Shown: positions 37,456 to 44,137 of the stretch, in pieces
Numbering within the stretch: the stretch's first letter is position 1
Layout: the number at the start of each line of letters is the position of its first letter
Assembly (NCBI GenBank): GCA_030626645.1
Contig: DAOUTP010000001.1
Coordinates: forward strand, 1-64,000
Direction: 5' to 3'
DNA length: 64,000 nt
From: Candidatus Cloacimonadota bacterium
GTDB taxonomy: Bacteria; Cloacimonadota; Cloacimonadia; Cloacimonadales; TCS61
Made by a program: the position numbers and the translations under genes
The notes under the pieces: generated by a model
Seen by the model: the letters and a program-made list of their open reading frames with translations, nothing else
Told to the model about the DNA's origin: nothing
Databases searched by the model: none

Positions 37456-37490
37456 GTCTCACTTCCCCACGGGGTAGAGACAACTTTTTT
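37456..37490 (+). other. Hairpin with T-run
   Basis: GTCTC / GAGAC outer stem and CCCC / GGGG inner stem, followed on the plus strand by TTTTTT. No plus-strand gene ends nearby, so it may be a processing or regulatory element in the minus-strand transcript. Confidence 0.4.
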
Positions 37491-37785
37491 AGGTTGTAAA
37501 TTTTAAATTTAATTTATCATGGAGATTATGACATTTTCTTCCAAAAATCTGGAAATTTTCCAAATCCCAAGCCAATTCTGATTTTCCTTGCTTTTGACAT
37601 TCATCTACGGAAATAATATGAGAACAATCAATCGGTATATCTGTGTTTAAATGACATTTTTCACAAACATTGTAACCGATTTCATCTCTTTGCTGAGAAA
37701 GTTTTTTGGCTTTAGCCATTCTCACATTACGATCTATGATTGATTTTTTGATGTAAAAACCATCTGAACATTTGTAGGAATTCAT
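37489..37785 (-). CDS. HNH-family protein (98 aa)
   Basis: 98 residues. CEKCHLNTDIPIDCSHIISV, then ELAWDLENFQIFGRKCHNLH: the C-x2-C ... SHI ... N ... CH layout of HNH/NinG-like nucleases. Could act on recombination intermediates or as a stand-alone nuclease. Overlaps the co-chaperonin-like gene by 4 bp. Confidence 0.7.
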   Translation of the reverse strand: MNSYKCSDGFYIKKSIIDRNVRMAKAKKLSQQRDEIGYNVCEKCHLNTDIPIDCSHIISVDECQKQGKSELAWDLENFQIFGRKCHNLHDKLNLKFTT

Positions 37786-38471
37786 TTTCTTCTTTTTAAT
37801 CTTGCTAAGATATATCTTCTTTGTACTATAAAAGTGTTAATGTTAAGTGTTTTATGTAAATCATCCTCAATTCTAAGAATGTGATCAGGTTTATAGAAAA
37901 TCAAATCTCCATGTGATATGTCAATTGCATCTATTTCTTCTGTCCTGTATTCCTGATTAATTGAACCCACAGTCCTGACAATAGCTGATTTATCAGAAAA
38001 TTTTGATTCTACCTTAAGGGTACCGGAATAACAGTCTTTCACCCTTTCTACAATAACATATCCATTCAATGGGATTTCCTTTCTATCCCTGATGACAATA
38101 TATAAATCTTCATATTTGATAAATATGTATAATTTATCATCCTGATCGATCCATAATGGGTCGCAGTATTCTTGTCCGGGATCAGCCCTCGTTCCCAATG
38201 CCATCAGAGCTGCATGATAACTAAAATACACTTTATCGCCTGATTTCACCTCTATTTTTGTTTTCCAATCCATTCCTGAAGAATCTTTTTTGTCATAATG
38301 TAACCGGACAGGAGGTGCTATAATTTCACCTGAAACAGCTACATGTTGTTCAGGGTTGTAGGTGGTATCTAATTGAAGTTTAGTACCATTTTTTAACAAT
38401 ATTGTATCACAATCTTTACTGATTTTTACCAATACACGATTGATTCCTGGTTTAATTTTGTTTATTTCCAT
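37782..38471 (-). CDS. Double GroES-fold co-chaperonin-like protein (229 aa)
   Basis: 229 residues from the ATG at 38471. Two Cpn10-like halves: residues about 8-75 (INRVLVKISKDCDTILLKNG ... SGEIIAPP ... GDKVYFSYHAAL) and about 128-225 (NGYVIVERVKDCYSGTLKV ... IVRTVG ... HGDLIFYK ... NTFIVQRRYILA). The mobile loop of GroES is not conserved. It may replace or modify the GroEL lid. The 12-codon upstream extension would cross the promoter, so it is rejected. Confidence 0.6.
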   Translation of the reverse strand: MEINKIKPGINRVLVKISKDCDTILLKNGTKLQLDTTYNPEQHVAVSGEIIAPPVRLHYDKKDSSGMDWKTKIEVKSGDKVYFSYHAALMALGTRADPGQEYCDPLWIDQDDKLYIFIKYEDLYIVIRDRKEIPLNGYVIVERVKDCYSGTLKVESKFSDKSAIVRTVGSINQEYRTEEIDAIDISHGDLIFYKPDHILRIEDDLHKTLNINTFIVQRRYILARLKRRK

Positions 38472-38475
38472 GTTG

Positions 38476-38483
38476 CAAATATA
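38476..38483 (-). promoter_or_regulatory. Promoter -7 box of the double Cpn10 gene
   Basis: Minus-strand TATATTTG ends 4 bp before the ATG at 38471, as at terL: a leaderless-type spacing. Confidence 0.55.
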
Positions 38484-38524
38484 TAAAAGTTTTTTATTAT
38501 GCAACATTTTTGTAAAAATAATTA

Positions 38525-38532
38525 TATCTTTG
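38525..38532 (+). promoter_or_regulatory. Divergent promoter -7 box
   Basis: Plus-strand TATCTTTG. The following TTTGCAACATGGAAATAAAC is a copy, in inverted orientation, of the promoter and first codons of the minus-strand gene starting at 38471. Confidence 0.6.
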
Positions 38533-38536
38533 CAAC

Positions 38537-38641
38537 ATGGAAATAAACATAAACACGTACGGATTCACTTAGTAGTATAGGTGGGGGGCGTAATTCGTGC
38601 GACAGAATCGAATTTTGCGAACCCTACCCCCTTCTTTTTTT
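38537..38641 (+). ncRNA. Structured small RNA ending in a terminator
   Basis: Transcript expected from the promoter at 38525. It has at most a 12-codon frame (MEINININTYGF) and then folds into a long imperfect stem: GGGGG / CCCCC at the base, GCGTAATTCG / CGAATTTTGC above, an 11-nt loop, then CTTCTTTTTTT. It looks like a discrete RNA rather than a gene leader because no gene follows for 30 bp or more and the terminator is strong. Confidence 0.5.
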
Positions 38642-38672
38642 CATTTTGAAATCATAAGATCATTAAAATACA

Positions 38673-38783
38673 ATGAAACCGGTTTTTCTAAAAAAACAAA
38701 ATAAAGAACATAAAAGCAATGAAATGAAGCAATATTATCCTTGTTGGATAATTCAGGGGGTTGAATGTAAGCCGGTTAAGTGA
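38673..38783 (+). CDS. Possible small protein (36 aa)
   Basis: ATG-started frame of 36 codons (MKPVFLKKQNKEHKSN...) in the gap between the small RNA and the operator array. No promoter of its own is evident. Retained at low confidence. Confidence 0.3.
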   Translation: MKPVFLKKQNKEHKSNEMKQYYPCWIIQGVECKPVK

Positions 38784-38849
38784 TGAAAATAGAATTAAGG
38801 GCCTTAAACCAGTATTTTTGACAAAATGACAGACATATAAGGAACCTAA

Positions 38850-38970
38850 AATGTAATTACAATGTGATTACATTTATACGTATTAATTATATAAATTTAT
38901 ACGTATAAATGTAACATTTGTTACATTTTCGCACATTTTATACGTACTAACTGTATAATTTTATACGTAC
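38850..38970. promoter_or_regulatory. Operator / iteron array ahead of the winged-helix gene
   Basis: Four copies of TTTATACGTA at 38873, 38896, 38937 and 38960 (spacings 23, 41, 23). The second is half of a 16-bp perfect palindrome ATTTATACGTATAAAT. Interleaved are AATGTAAC-ATTT-GTTACATT (perfect 8-bp arms) and TGTAAT-N9-ATTACA. The block ends 12 bp before the ATG at 38982, suggesting autoregulation or a replication origin. Confidence 0.7.
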
Positions 38971-38981
38971 ACATTGATTAA

Positions 38982-39242
38982 ATGAGTAGATACAATATAG
39001 CTTCTAAAACCACAATGGCCAACGTAACAATGTTAAAGGAAATTGACAAAATTACAAAAGAACAAGGCAAAATAAGCACGACAGGCGACATATTAAGCAA
39101 ATCCCTACACTTACATATCAGAACGGTAGAAGAGACCTTAAACTCTCTTAGAATCGATTTGAATATCATTAAACTAAAACATGGACAATACAAATTAACA
39201 CAAAAAGGGTATTGTATCCTACAATTCCTTAACAATCAATAA
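38982..39242 (+). CDS. Small winged-helix regulator (86 aa)
   Basis: 86 residues. TTGDILSKSLHLHIRTVEET followed by LNSLRIDLNIIKLKHGQYKL fits a winged helix: recognition helix then a beta wing. It is the only gene downstream of the operator array, so it most likely binds it as a repressor or as an initiator. Divergent to the late-type minus genes, suggesting a role in an early/late or lysogeny switch; this is inference. Confidence 0.6.
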   Translation: MSRYNIASKTTMANVTMLKEIDKITKEQGKISTTGDILSKSLHLHIRTVEETLNSLRIDLNIIKLKHGQYKLTQKGYCILQFLNNQ

Positions 39243-39586
39243 TATATCAATATTATTGCAATTTCTCTATTATTTTACAATTATTTTCTTATTCATTAAC
39301 TCTTTATAATTCAAGAGTTTATATATTTCATTAAATTCCTTACGGTTTAATAGTCAATCCTTTGTGTCATTTATATTCATATTTATTTGAAATAATTACA
39401 TGACGTTTTATACACAAATATTTAATAGATATTTGATGTTAAAATCTACATCTATTATCATTTTGTATATATTTAATTGATTTACTTTGTTTTATATTTT
39501 TTAATAAATATGTCATTTTTCTTGATTTTGCTATATTAATAGTTGTATATTTGCATCATATTAATTAACACAAAAAAATAGAAATT
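39243..39586. other. AT-rich non-coding region
   Basis: 344 bp without a credible ORF. Contains a small hairpin (ACTCTT / AAGAGT near 39298-39318) and, at the right end, the promoter of the next gene. Very high AT content would suit an origin of replication, but no iterons are seen here. Confidence 0.4.
39546..39553 (+). promoter_or_regulatory. Promoter -7 box
   Basis: TATATTTG, 33 bp ahead of the ATG at 39587; CTTG lies at a 21-bp spacing upstream. Confidence 0.55.
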
Positions 39587-39817
39587 ATGGAAATTTTAAC
39601 AATTGAAAAAATAAATCAAAACCTTTATAATGTTAGTTCTAAATATTGTGATTATAAAATCACAATTGATGGTATCAAAGGATTGGCAGTATATAGAATG
39701 ATTAATGATTTGGGTATTTTAGAAAAAGTATGGAAAAAGCCCTTACTAATTAATGCCATTAATTTTATTCTAAAAGATATTGTTTGGATTGCTGAAGGGG
39801 CACAAAAATTAAGGTAA
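39587..39817 (+). CDS. Hypothetical protein (76 aa)
   Basis: 76 residues, with ITIDGIKGLAVYRMINDLGI in the middle. Not recognised. First of a run of small plus-strand genes expressed from the promoter at 39546. Confidence 0.65.
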   Translation: MEILTIEKINQNLYNVSSKYCDYKITIDGIKGLAVYRMINDLGILEKVWKKPLLINAINFILKDIVWIAEGAQKLR

Positions 39818-39825
39818 TTGATTCA

Positions 39826-39890
39826 ACCCGAGCCGGGGCGGATCCCTGGCAACCTTTAAAAATTAAACGGCAATAATGCCAAAAATAAAT
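39826..39890 (+). other. Structured 5' leader
   Basis: GCCGGGG / CCCTGGC forms a 7-bp stem with a 5-nt loop (one G-U pair), followed by GGCA-ATAA-TGCC, a small perfect hairpin just before the next gene. The second hairpin recurs in the leader at 40787-40798 (GGC-AATAAA-GCC). GC-rich islands in an AT-rich genome suggest RNA-level function; no known riboswitch is claimed. Confidence 0.4.
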
Positions 39891-39903
39891 AAAAAATAAA
39901 GTT

Positions 39904-40128
39904 ATGAAAAAAATAACATTAAAAGAAGTCTTTGAAAGTGATAATTGGATGATTACAAAAATAATACAGGGATACTCTAAGAGTAATAGAGTAGATGCAA
40001 AAAGGCGATTTCCAATTGCTGATAAAAATAATTTTTTTTCAGAGTGGGGAAAAAAAAATTATCTCAATAAATTAGCACAAGAAAATTACGGAAAAAAAAT
40101 AAATGAATTTAGTTGTTATTATTTTTAA
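39904..40128 (+). CDS. Hypothetical protein (74 aa)
   Basis: 74 residues, Lys/Asn-rich (FFSEWGKKNYLNKLAQENYG). Preceded by the structured leader. Not recognised. Confidence 0.6.
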   Translation: MKKITLKEVFESDNWMITKIIQGYSKSNRVDAKRRFPIADKNNFFSEWGKKNYLNKLAQENYGKKINEFSCYYF

Positions 40129-40149
40129 AAACCTAAAATATTAGAAATT

Positions 40150-40707
40150 ATGAATAACACACAACTAATTAATTTAACCCGGGATTTATTTAATGTCAGC
40201 ATTAAAATATATCTTCAAACAGTCCCCGGCAAATGGTATGAATCAAAGTATGAATTAAACACAGAACCGATTGAATTAGATTCAATTTACGGTGTCGTTG
40301 TTGATAATTCAGGCTCGATTGATTTTGATTTTCGCACCGGAAAGCGTGAAGACAATATTTTAAAATCATTTATTAATCAATTTATAGTTAAATATGAGTG
40401 CAAACAAATGAAAATAATTGATGGCGAATTTTGCAAACAAACCAAAAAAGAAGTTATTGCTAAACTTAAAAACTCTGACAGGGTGTCAAAATATTTATTT
40501 TATACCACTTTGTATGGTATTGGTTATTTTTGTATTTTTATGGGTCAAAAGAATTTCAACAATACCAATAATATTTTGGCAAAGTATCTTCAATCAAAAA
40601 ACATTCCTTTTACAAATGAATTTTCTGAAGCTAATTGGGTTTACAGGTTTGTCATTAATCAGGATGTTAAAACACATAATAAACTTTTGCAAAATTTAGA
40701 AATATAA
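40150..40707 (+). CDS. Hypothetical protein (185 aa)
   Basis: 185 residues. N-terminal beta-rich region (GVVVDNSGSIDFDFRTGKRE) and a hydrophobic segment near residues 115-133 (KYLFYTTLYGIGYFCIFMG) that could be a buried helix or a weak membrane helix. Not recognised. Confidence 0.65.
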   Translation: MNNTQLINLTRDLFNVSIKIYLQTVPGKWYESKYELNTEPIELDSIYGVVVDNSGSIDFDFRTGKREDNILKSFINQFIVKYECKQMKIIDGEFCKQTKKEVIAKLKNSDRVSKYLFYTTLYGIGYFCIFMGQKNFNNTNNILAKYLQSKNIPFTNEFSEANWVYRFVINQDVKTHNKLLQNLEI

Positions 40708-40713
40708 ACCATC

Positions 40714-40798
40714 CGGCTGCCTCCTGGGAGTGTTACCTGAATAAACATCAGGTAAAATTAAGGTTCGACACCTTTTGCAGCCGCACCGGCAATAAAGC
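40714..40798 (+). ncRNA. Cloverleaf-like structured RNA
   Basis: A 7-bp closing stem (CGGCTGC / GCAGCCG, 40714-40720 with 40777-40783) encloses a short CTCC/GGAG-type arm, a hairpin TTACCTGA / TCAGGTAA with a 7-nt loop, and AAGG-TTCGACA-CCTT, which has the T-arm signature TTCGA. The D-arm region is only about 14 nt, so it is not a functional standard tRNA. It lies in the leader of the next gene. Confidence 0.45.
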
Positions 40799-40820
40799 CC
40801 AAAACTTAAAACAAGAACCA

Positions 40821-40931
40821 ATGAAAAAATATTATGTTTACATCCGCCCCGGACAAATTGAATATTTTGACAATTTAGAAGAAGCTCAGGGATGTGCCGT
40901 TTATTATGATAGTATAGTAATAGAATGTTAA
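40821..40931 (+). CDS. Small protein (36 aa)
   Basis: 36 residues (MKKYYVYIRPGQIEYFDN followed by LEEAQGCAVYYDS), compact and well formed, directly behind the structured leader RNA. Not recognised. Confidence 0.5.
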   Translation: MKKYYVYIRPGQIEYFDNLEEAQGCAVYYDSIVIEC

Positions 40932-41002
40932 TTCTTATTTGAGTTTTGTTCTTAGTCTATCTATTCTATCCTGGAAGTAGTTTAATTTTTAGTTTTATTA
41001 TT

Positions 41003-41090
41003 CTACTCATCTTAGTCCGTCAGCTCATCGATCTTTTTTTAGTGTATTTTTCTACTGAAAAAACAAATATAAAAAAACCATAAATTTAAC
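41003..41090 (+). repeat. Dispersed promoter-proximal repeat, copy R3
   Basis: Inverted copy of R2 (three mismatches over about 87 bp). Lies 33 bp before the gene starting at 41123, in the same orientation relative to its gene as R2. Confidence 0.85.
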
Positions 41091-41122
41091 TTATTAAATA
41101 TCAACCTTTAAAAACAAATAAA

Positions 41123-41455
41123 ATGAGAACAAACAGTAAAGAAGTAAGAAAAAGAATCAGACAACATATTTTAGATTGTGTGTATAATTACGATGAAAAC
41201 AAATTCAAAACATTTGATGAAGCTAAAGCACATCTGGGTTTTGAATTTAATCGAGTGGCAAATTATGAAAATAATATCCAAAGAATTCCGAATAATCAGG
41301 ATCGGTTTTCTGATTATCTATTAGGATTACCTTTTTATTTTGAATATACATATGTTGGAATTGAAAACTATTTAAACAGTTTAGGTGTCAAATCTTCTTC
41401 AGACGATAAAAATATTAAATTATATCATTATTTGATATTCCGGGAAGTATTTTAA
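41123..41455 (+). CDS. Conserved hypothetical protein (110 aa)
   Basis: 110 residues. The block RVANYENNIQRIPNNQDRFS followed by DYLLGLPFYFEY is reminiscent of small proteins common on Bacteroidota plasmids and phages, function unknown. Helical N-terminus with a basic face (VRKRIRQHILDCVYNY). Preceded by R3. Confidence 0.65.
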   Translation: MRTNSKEVRKRIRQHILDCVYNYDENKFKTFDEAKAHLGFEFNRVANYENNIQRIPNNQDRFSDYLLGLPFYFEYTYVGIENYLNSLGVKSSSDDKNIKLYHYLIFREVF

Positions 41456-41479
41456 TATAAACCTTAAAAATAAAACATT

Positions 41480-42013
41480 ATGAAAACATTAGCAAAGTAC
41501 ATAGATGATTATAGTAAAAAATATAGTTGCTATTTGAATCTTAAAGCCATTCAGGACAGGAAAATTGAAAGGAATGAGCAAATTATTAAAACTGCTGAGC
41601 GAAGCATTGAACGGGCTAAAAAATCAAAAAATAATATCTATCATCCCCGATGGATAAAAATATTAGAAAATATAGCTAAAGAAATGTTACAGTATTTTCC
41701 GGAAGGCTATACCTCTGAAATACTGGGACCGTTTGGGATAGGATCAAAAACTTCTATTTGGATTAAAAATCCTGATTGGAATATCAATAATGATATAAAA
41801 TATAAGGCTCCTCAATTGTATAGTTTTGAAGTAAGCCCGGATTTAACAAATAATACCTTTTACAAGGTGGATAATGACATAAATACAGGAGAATATGCAA
41901 AAGGAACAATCGGAGAAGTAAACGGCTTGAATCATCCTGAAATTGCTATTGTAAACACTACAACTATTAAAGAATTAATTGAAATGTATTATCCTAATTA
42001 TTTCAAGAAATGA
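41480..42013 (+). CDS. Hypothetical protein (177 aa)
   Basis: 177 residues. N-terminal coiled coil (RKIERNEQIIKTAERSIERA), then a mixed domain with PEGYTSEILGPFGIGSKTSI. Not recognised. Same transcript as the 110-aa gene (24-bp gap). Confidence 0.65.
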   Translation: MKTLAKYIDDYSKKYSCYLNLKAIQDRKIERNEQIIKTAERSIERAKKSKNNIYHPRWIKILENIAKEMLQYFPEGYTSEILGPFGIGSKTSIWIKNPDWNINNDIKYKAPQLYSFEVSPDLTNNTFYKVDNDINTGEYAKGTIGEVNGLNHPEIAIVNTTTIKELIEMYYPNYFKK

Positions 42014-42114
42014 AAACATAAAATAGTTTTGTTTTTGTAGTGAAGAATCTTAACTCACTATCTGAAATACAAATACATAAAAATAATTAAATATAAACAA
42101 AGCACTATAAAAAA

Positions 42115-42417
42115 ATGAAAAAACTTGAAAACATTGAAAAATTAGTTATTGGTAATTGGTACGAGCCTGTTAAGGTTTTATCTAATTACAAAAGTGTTGT
42201 AAAGGTTGAATATCTTGAAAGCAGCTCATCTGCTGGCGATTGGTCAGGGTATTTTATCCAAAAAATAGGAAATAAATATTATTTTATTCTTTTTAATCAG
42301 GAAAATAATTATCCTGATCTTTCTTTTACTCTTGCTACTGGTAATGTTAAAGCAGTAGCTAACAATCTAAATAATGAAGATGCTATTGTACAACAAATTG
42401 TTGATGAGTGTTATTAG
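42115..42417 (+). CDS. Hypothetical protein (100 aa)
   Basis: 100 residues, beta-rich (SGYFIQKIGNKYYFILFNQE). Not recognised. Its stop is immediately followed by repeat R4. Confidence 0.65.
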   Translation: MKKLENIEKLVIGNWYEPVKVLSNYKSVVKVEYLESSSSAGDWSGYFIQKIGNKYYFILFNQENNYPDLSFTLATGNVKAVANNLNNEDAIVQQIVDECY

Positions 42418-42500
42418 TATTTTACTCATCTTAGTCCGTCGGGTCCTTAATCTTTTTTTAGTGTATTTTTCCGTTGGAAAATTAAAGATATGAAAATCAT
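42418..42500 (+). repeat. Dispersed promoter-proximal repeat, copy R4
   Basis: Shares TTTTACTCATCTTAGTCCGT and the TTTTTTTAGTGTATTTTTC block with R3 but diverges in the middle (GGGTCCTTAA in place of AGCTCATCGA). Oriented toward the gene at 42519. Confidence 0.8.
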
Positions 42501-42518
42501 AGAATTAACTTATTAAAT

Positions 42519-42821
42519 ATGAAAAAACAAACAAAACAACAAAAAATAGAAATTGAGCAGAATACTGATTTTATAGATCATCCGGAAAAAACCAAAAAGC
42601 GTAAAAGTAGCAAATTTAGTTACAATAAAGCAGGAGGTTCTTTTGTTCCTACAGAAGCTCAATATGACTTCTGTATGCGTCTAAATAAATCAGGCTTAAC
42701 AAAAGAACAACATCAGGCCATTAACAAAGTAATTTTCGGTTATAGATGTCGTGAAGATGTTCATCATGATTATATTCATACACTTAATGAATTAATTAGG
42801 AAAAATGAGAATACAAATTGA
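42519..42821 (+). CDS. Hypothetical basic protein (100 aa)
   Basis: 100 residues. Basic, disordered N-terminus (KKRKSSKFSYNKAGGSFVPT) and a helical C-terminus. Not recognised. Preceded by R4. Confidence 0.6.
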   Translation: MKKQTKQQKIEIEQNTDFIDHPEKTKKRKSSKFSYNKAGGSFVPTEAQYDFCMRLNKSGLTKEQHQAINKVIFGYRCREDVHHDYIHTLNELIRKNENTN

Positions 42822-42951
42822 TCAAAAAGAAAAACAGATTAAATTCTGGCGTAAAAAACTTGAAAAATGTTTGGCAAAACACAATATTCCAAATTGTTAT
42901 AATTGCCAAAATAAAAATAATTGTAATATTAACTTTAAACTTAAAAGATGA
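42805..42951 (+). CDS. Small Cys-rich basic protein (48 aa)
   Basis: 48 residues; CLAKHNIPNCYNCQNKNNCN carries four Cys that could bind zinc. Overlaps the previous gene by 17 bp and the next by 4 bp. Too short for most gene callers. Confidence 0.5.
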   Translation: MRIQIDQKEKQIKFWRKKLEKCLAKHNIPNCYNCQNKNNCNINFKLKR

Positions 42952-43142
42952 AAACAAACAAAGCAATGTACGAAGAACAACTTAATGAAAAAGGTAAGTT
43001 CTTCGAGAAAGAAAAATTTGTAATTGCCGGCAAATTTAGGGAGTATTACTACCCTAATCAATACGGTAAAGCTCTAAGATTGTATGATTACACATCTTAC
43101 ATAGTAGGATGGCATAAATGGTACTGGTTATGGAAACGATAA
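42948..43142 (+). CDS. Hypothetical protein (64 aa)
   Basis: 64 residues, aromatic-rich C-terminus (YIVGWHKWYWLWKR). Overlaps both neighbours. Not recognised. Confidence 0.6.
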   Translation: MKTNKAMYEEQLNEKGKFFEKEKFVIAGKFREYYYPNQYGKALRLYDYTSYIVGWHKWYWLWKR

Positions 43143-43390
43143 TAACAATTATTGGTATTATATTTATTGCTATTGTTCTTACTATTTTTGTTCTTAACCA
43201 ACATCAAAAGAAATTTAAAAAGGACGTTAAAGCAGGAATAGTAAGACAATGTTCTTTCTTTATTGGTGAAGAAAGATGTCATGGTAAGGTGATGAACTAC
43301 TTCCCGGAAACAGACAAAGTATCTATTACTTACTTTGATGGTGAAGGAACTAAAGTATGTACACGATTTTTAAATCAAATATATTTTTAA
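43130..43390 (+). CDS. Small membrane protein (86 aa)
   Basis: 86 residues from the ATG at 43130. One N-terminal transmembrane helix (IITIIGIIFIAIVLTIFVL), then a basic cytoplasmic-type stretch and a soluble C-terminus with three Cys. Last gene of this plus-strand run. Not recognised. Confidence 0.6.
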   Translation: METIITIIGIIFIAIVLTIFVLNQHQKKFKKDVKAGIVRQCSFFIGEERCHGKVMNYFPETDKVSITYFDGEGTKVCTRFLNQIYF

Positions 43391-43456
43391 CGTAAAAAGG
43401 ATACTACATTAGTATATGATCTATAAAAAAATAGATCATATACAGTGTTATGCCCC
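43387..43456 (-). other. attC-like element, left flank of the isolated cassette (site I)
   Basis: Minus-strand GCATAAC (43453-43447) is followed by a perfect 13-bp hairpin (GTATATGATCTAT / ATAGATCATATAC, 43412-43443) and a possible GTTAAAA box (43393-43387). The spacing to the second box is longer than in canonical attC sites, so this copy is less certain. Confidence 0.45.
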
Positions 43457-43458
43457 AT

Positions 43459-43650
43459 TTAAGACCGCAAAGAGCGGATGGGCGATAATTTAACTATCCT
43501 GTACCCATTTATTGTAATGTCCGTTTTTTTTAGGCGGCTAAATTGATATTCTAAAATATGCTTCTTAACTCCGATAAGTTTAGCAAGCGGAGGAACACTC
43601 CCGTATATGCCGGGAGTGTCAGTTTCTATGTGTCGTGTCCAAAATTCCAT
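43459..43650 (-). CDS. Small HTH-like protein in an integron-type cassette (63 aa)
   Basis: 63 residues. VPPLAKLIGVKKHILEYQFS and RLKKTDITINGYRIVKL look like a helix-turn-helix with a short wing. Its TAA lies 6 bp from the GCATAAC box, the tight gene-to-attC spacing typical of cassettes. A 9-bp hairpin (ACACTCCCG / CGGGAGTGT) is inside the gene. Confidence 0.55.
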   Translation of the reverse strand: MEFWTRHIETDTPGIYGSVPPLAKLIGVKKHILEYQFSRLKKTDITINGYRIVKLSPIRSLRS

Positions 43651-43651
43651 C

Positions 43652-43876
43652 TTATTTATTTCTTAATACTTTGCAGTTATCATATCCGTAATGTGATGCT
43701 ACTGCATAATCAGATTCTTCAATGCCATATTCAAAAGCCTTTTCTTCTTCTAAATCGCAATTTTCTAAAAAGAAATCCATTATTTCTTCCTCAGTTGGGT
43801 ATTCTTCGTTATTATCATTCCACAATACATAAAAACTCTCGTTGTAATCTTCTAAGTTTAATTTTAAATTTGACAT
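43652..43876 (-). CDS. Small acidic protein in an integron-type cassette (74 aa)
   Basis: 74 residues, strongly acidic (NEEYPTEEEIMDFFLENCDL then EEEKAFEYG). Not recognised. Follows its own promoter and precedes the HTH-like gene by one base; an acidic/basic-neighbour pair of this sort can be an antitoxin-like arrangement, but nothing else supports that. Confidence 0.55.
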   Translation of the reverse strand: MSNLKLNLEDYNESFYVLWNDNNEEYPTEEEIMDFFLENCDLEEEKAFEYGIEESDYAVASHYGYDNCKVLRNK

Positions 43877-43917
43877 CTTTTTTATTTTTAAATAATTACT
43901 TCGTTATAATTATAGTA

Positions 43918-43925
43918 CAAATATA
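43918..43925 (-). promoter_or_regulatory. Promoter inside the isolated cassette
   Basis: Minus-strand TATATTTG, 41 bp before the ATG at 43876. A cassette with its own promoter does not depend on an attI-proximal promoter. Confidence 0.5.
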
Positions 43926-44015
43926 CGACCTTATATTGCTTTCTCAACACTGGAAAATAAAAGTTATTAACAATTTGATGGTTTTATATTGTTTTAAGAA
44001 CGCAAAGGAAAAAAC

Positions 44016-44111
44016 GGGGCATAACACTAAATATAGCCCATTTGGCTACAAAATTGGTCCCTGAATGACAAGTCGGTCAATGCCAAACGTGCCATATTTT
44101 TAACGTTGTAC
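44016..44111 (-). other. attC-like site H
   Basis: Plus-strand reading: GCATAAC box (44019-44025), arm AAATATAGCCCATTTGGC, 35-nt centre, arm GCCAAACGTGCCATATTT, then GTTGTAC box (44105-44111). The arms pair with a few mismatches and bulges. Together with 43444-43456 it provides a perfect 13-bp inverted repeat (AGTGTTATGCCCC) around the two small genes. Confidence 0.65.
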
Positions 44112-44137
44112 TCCGTATATTATTATTTTGCGAATAT

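Noticed and set aside
37440..37490. tRNA remnant (CAGTTGGTTAG resembles a D-arm)
   Set aside because: No anticodon or T-arm can be placed; the hairpin alone explains the sequence.
39826..39870. SAM riboswitch
   Set aside because: Only the short CTGGCAACC string matches; the other conserved parts and the downstream gene do not fit.
42014..42114. attC-like palindrome (GTAGTGA / TCACTAT)
   Set aside because: No AAC/GTT outer boxes and no cassette-like gene ends; kept as an ordinary hairpin.
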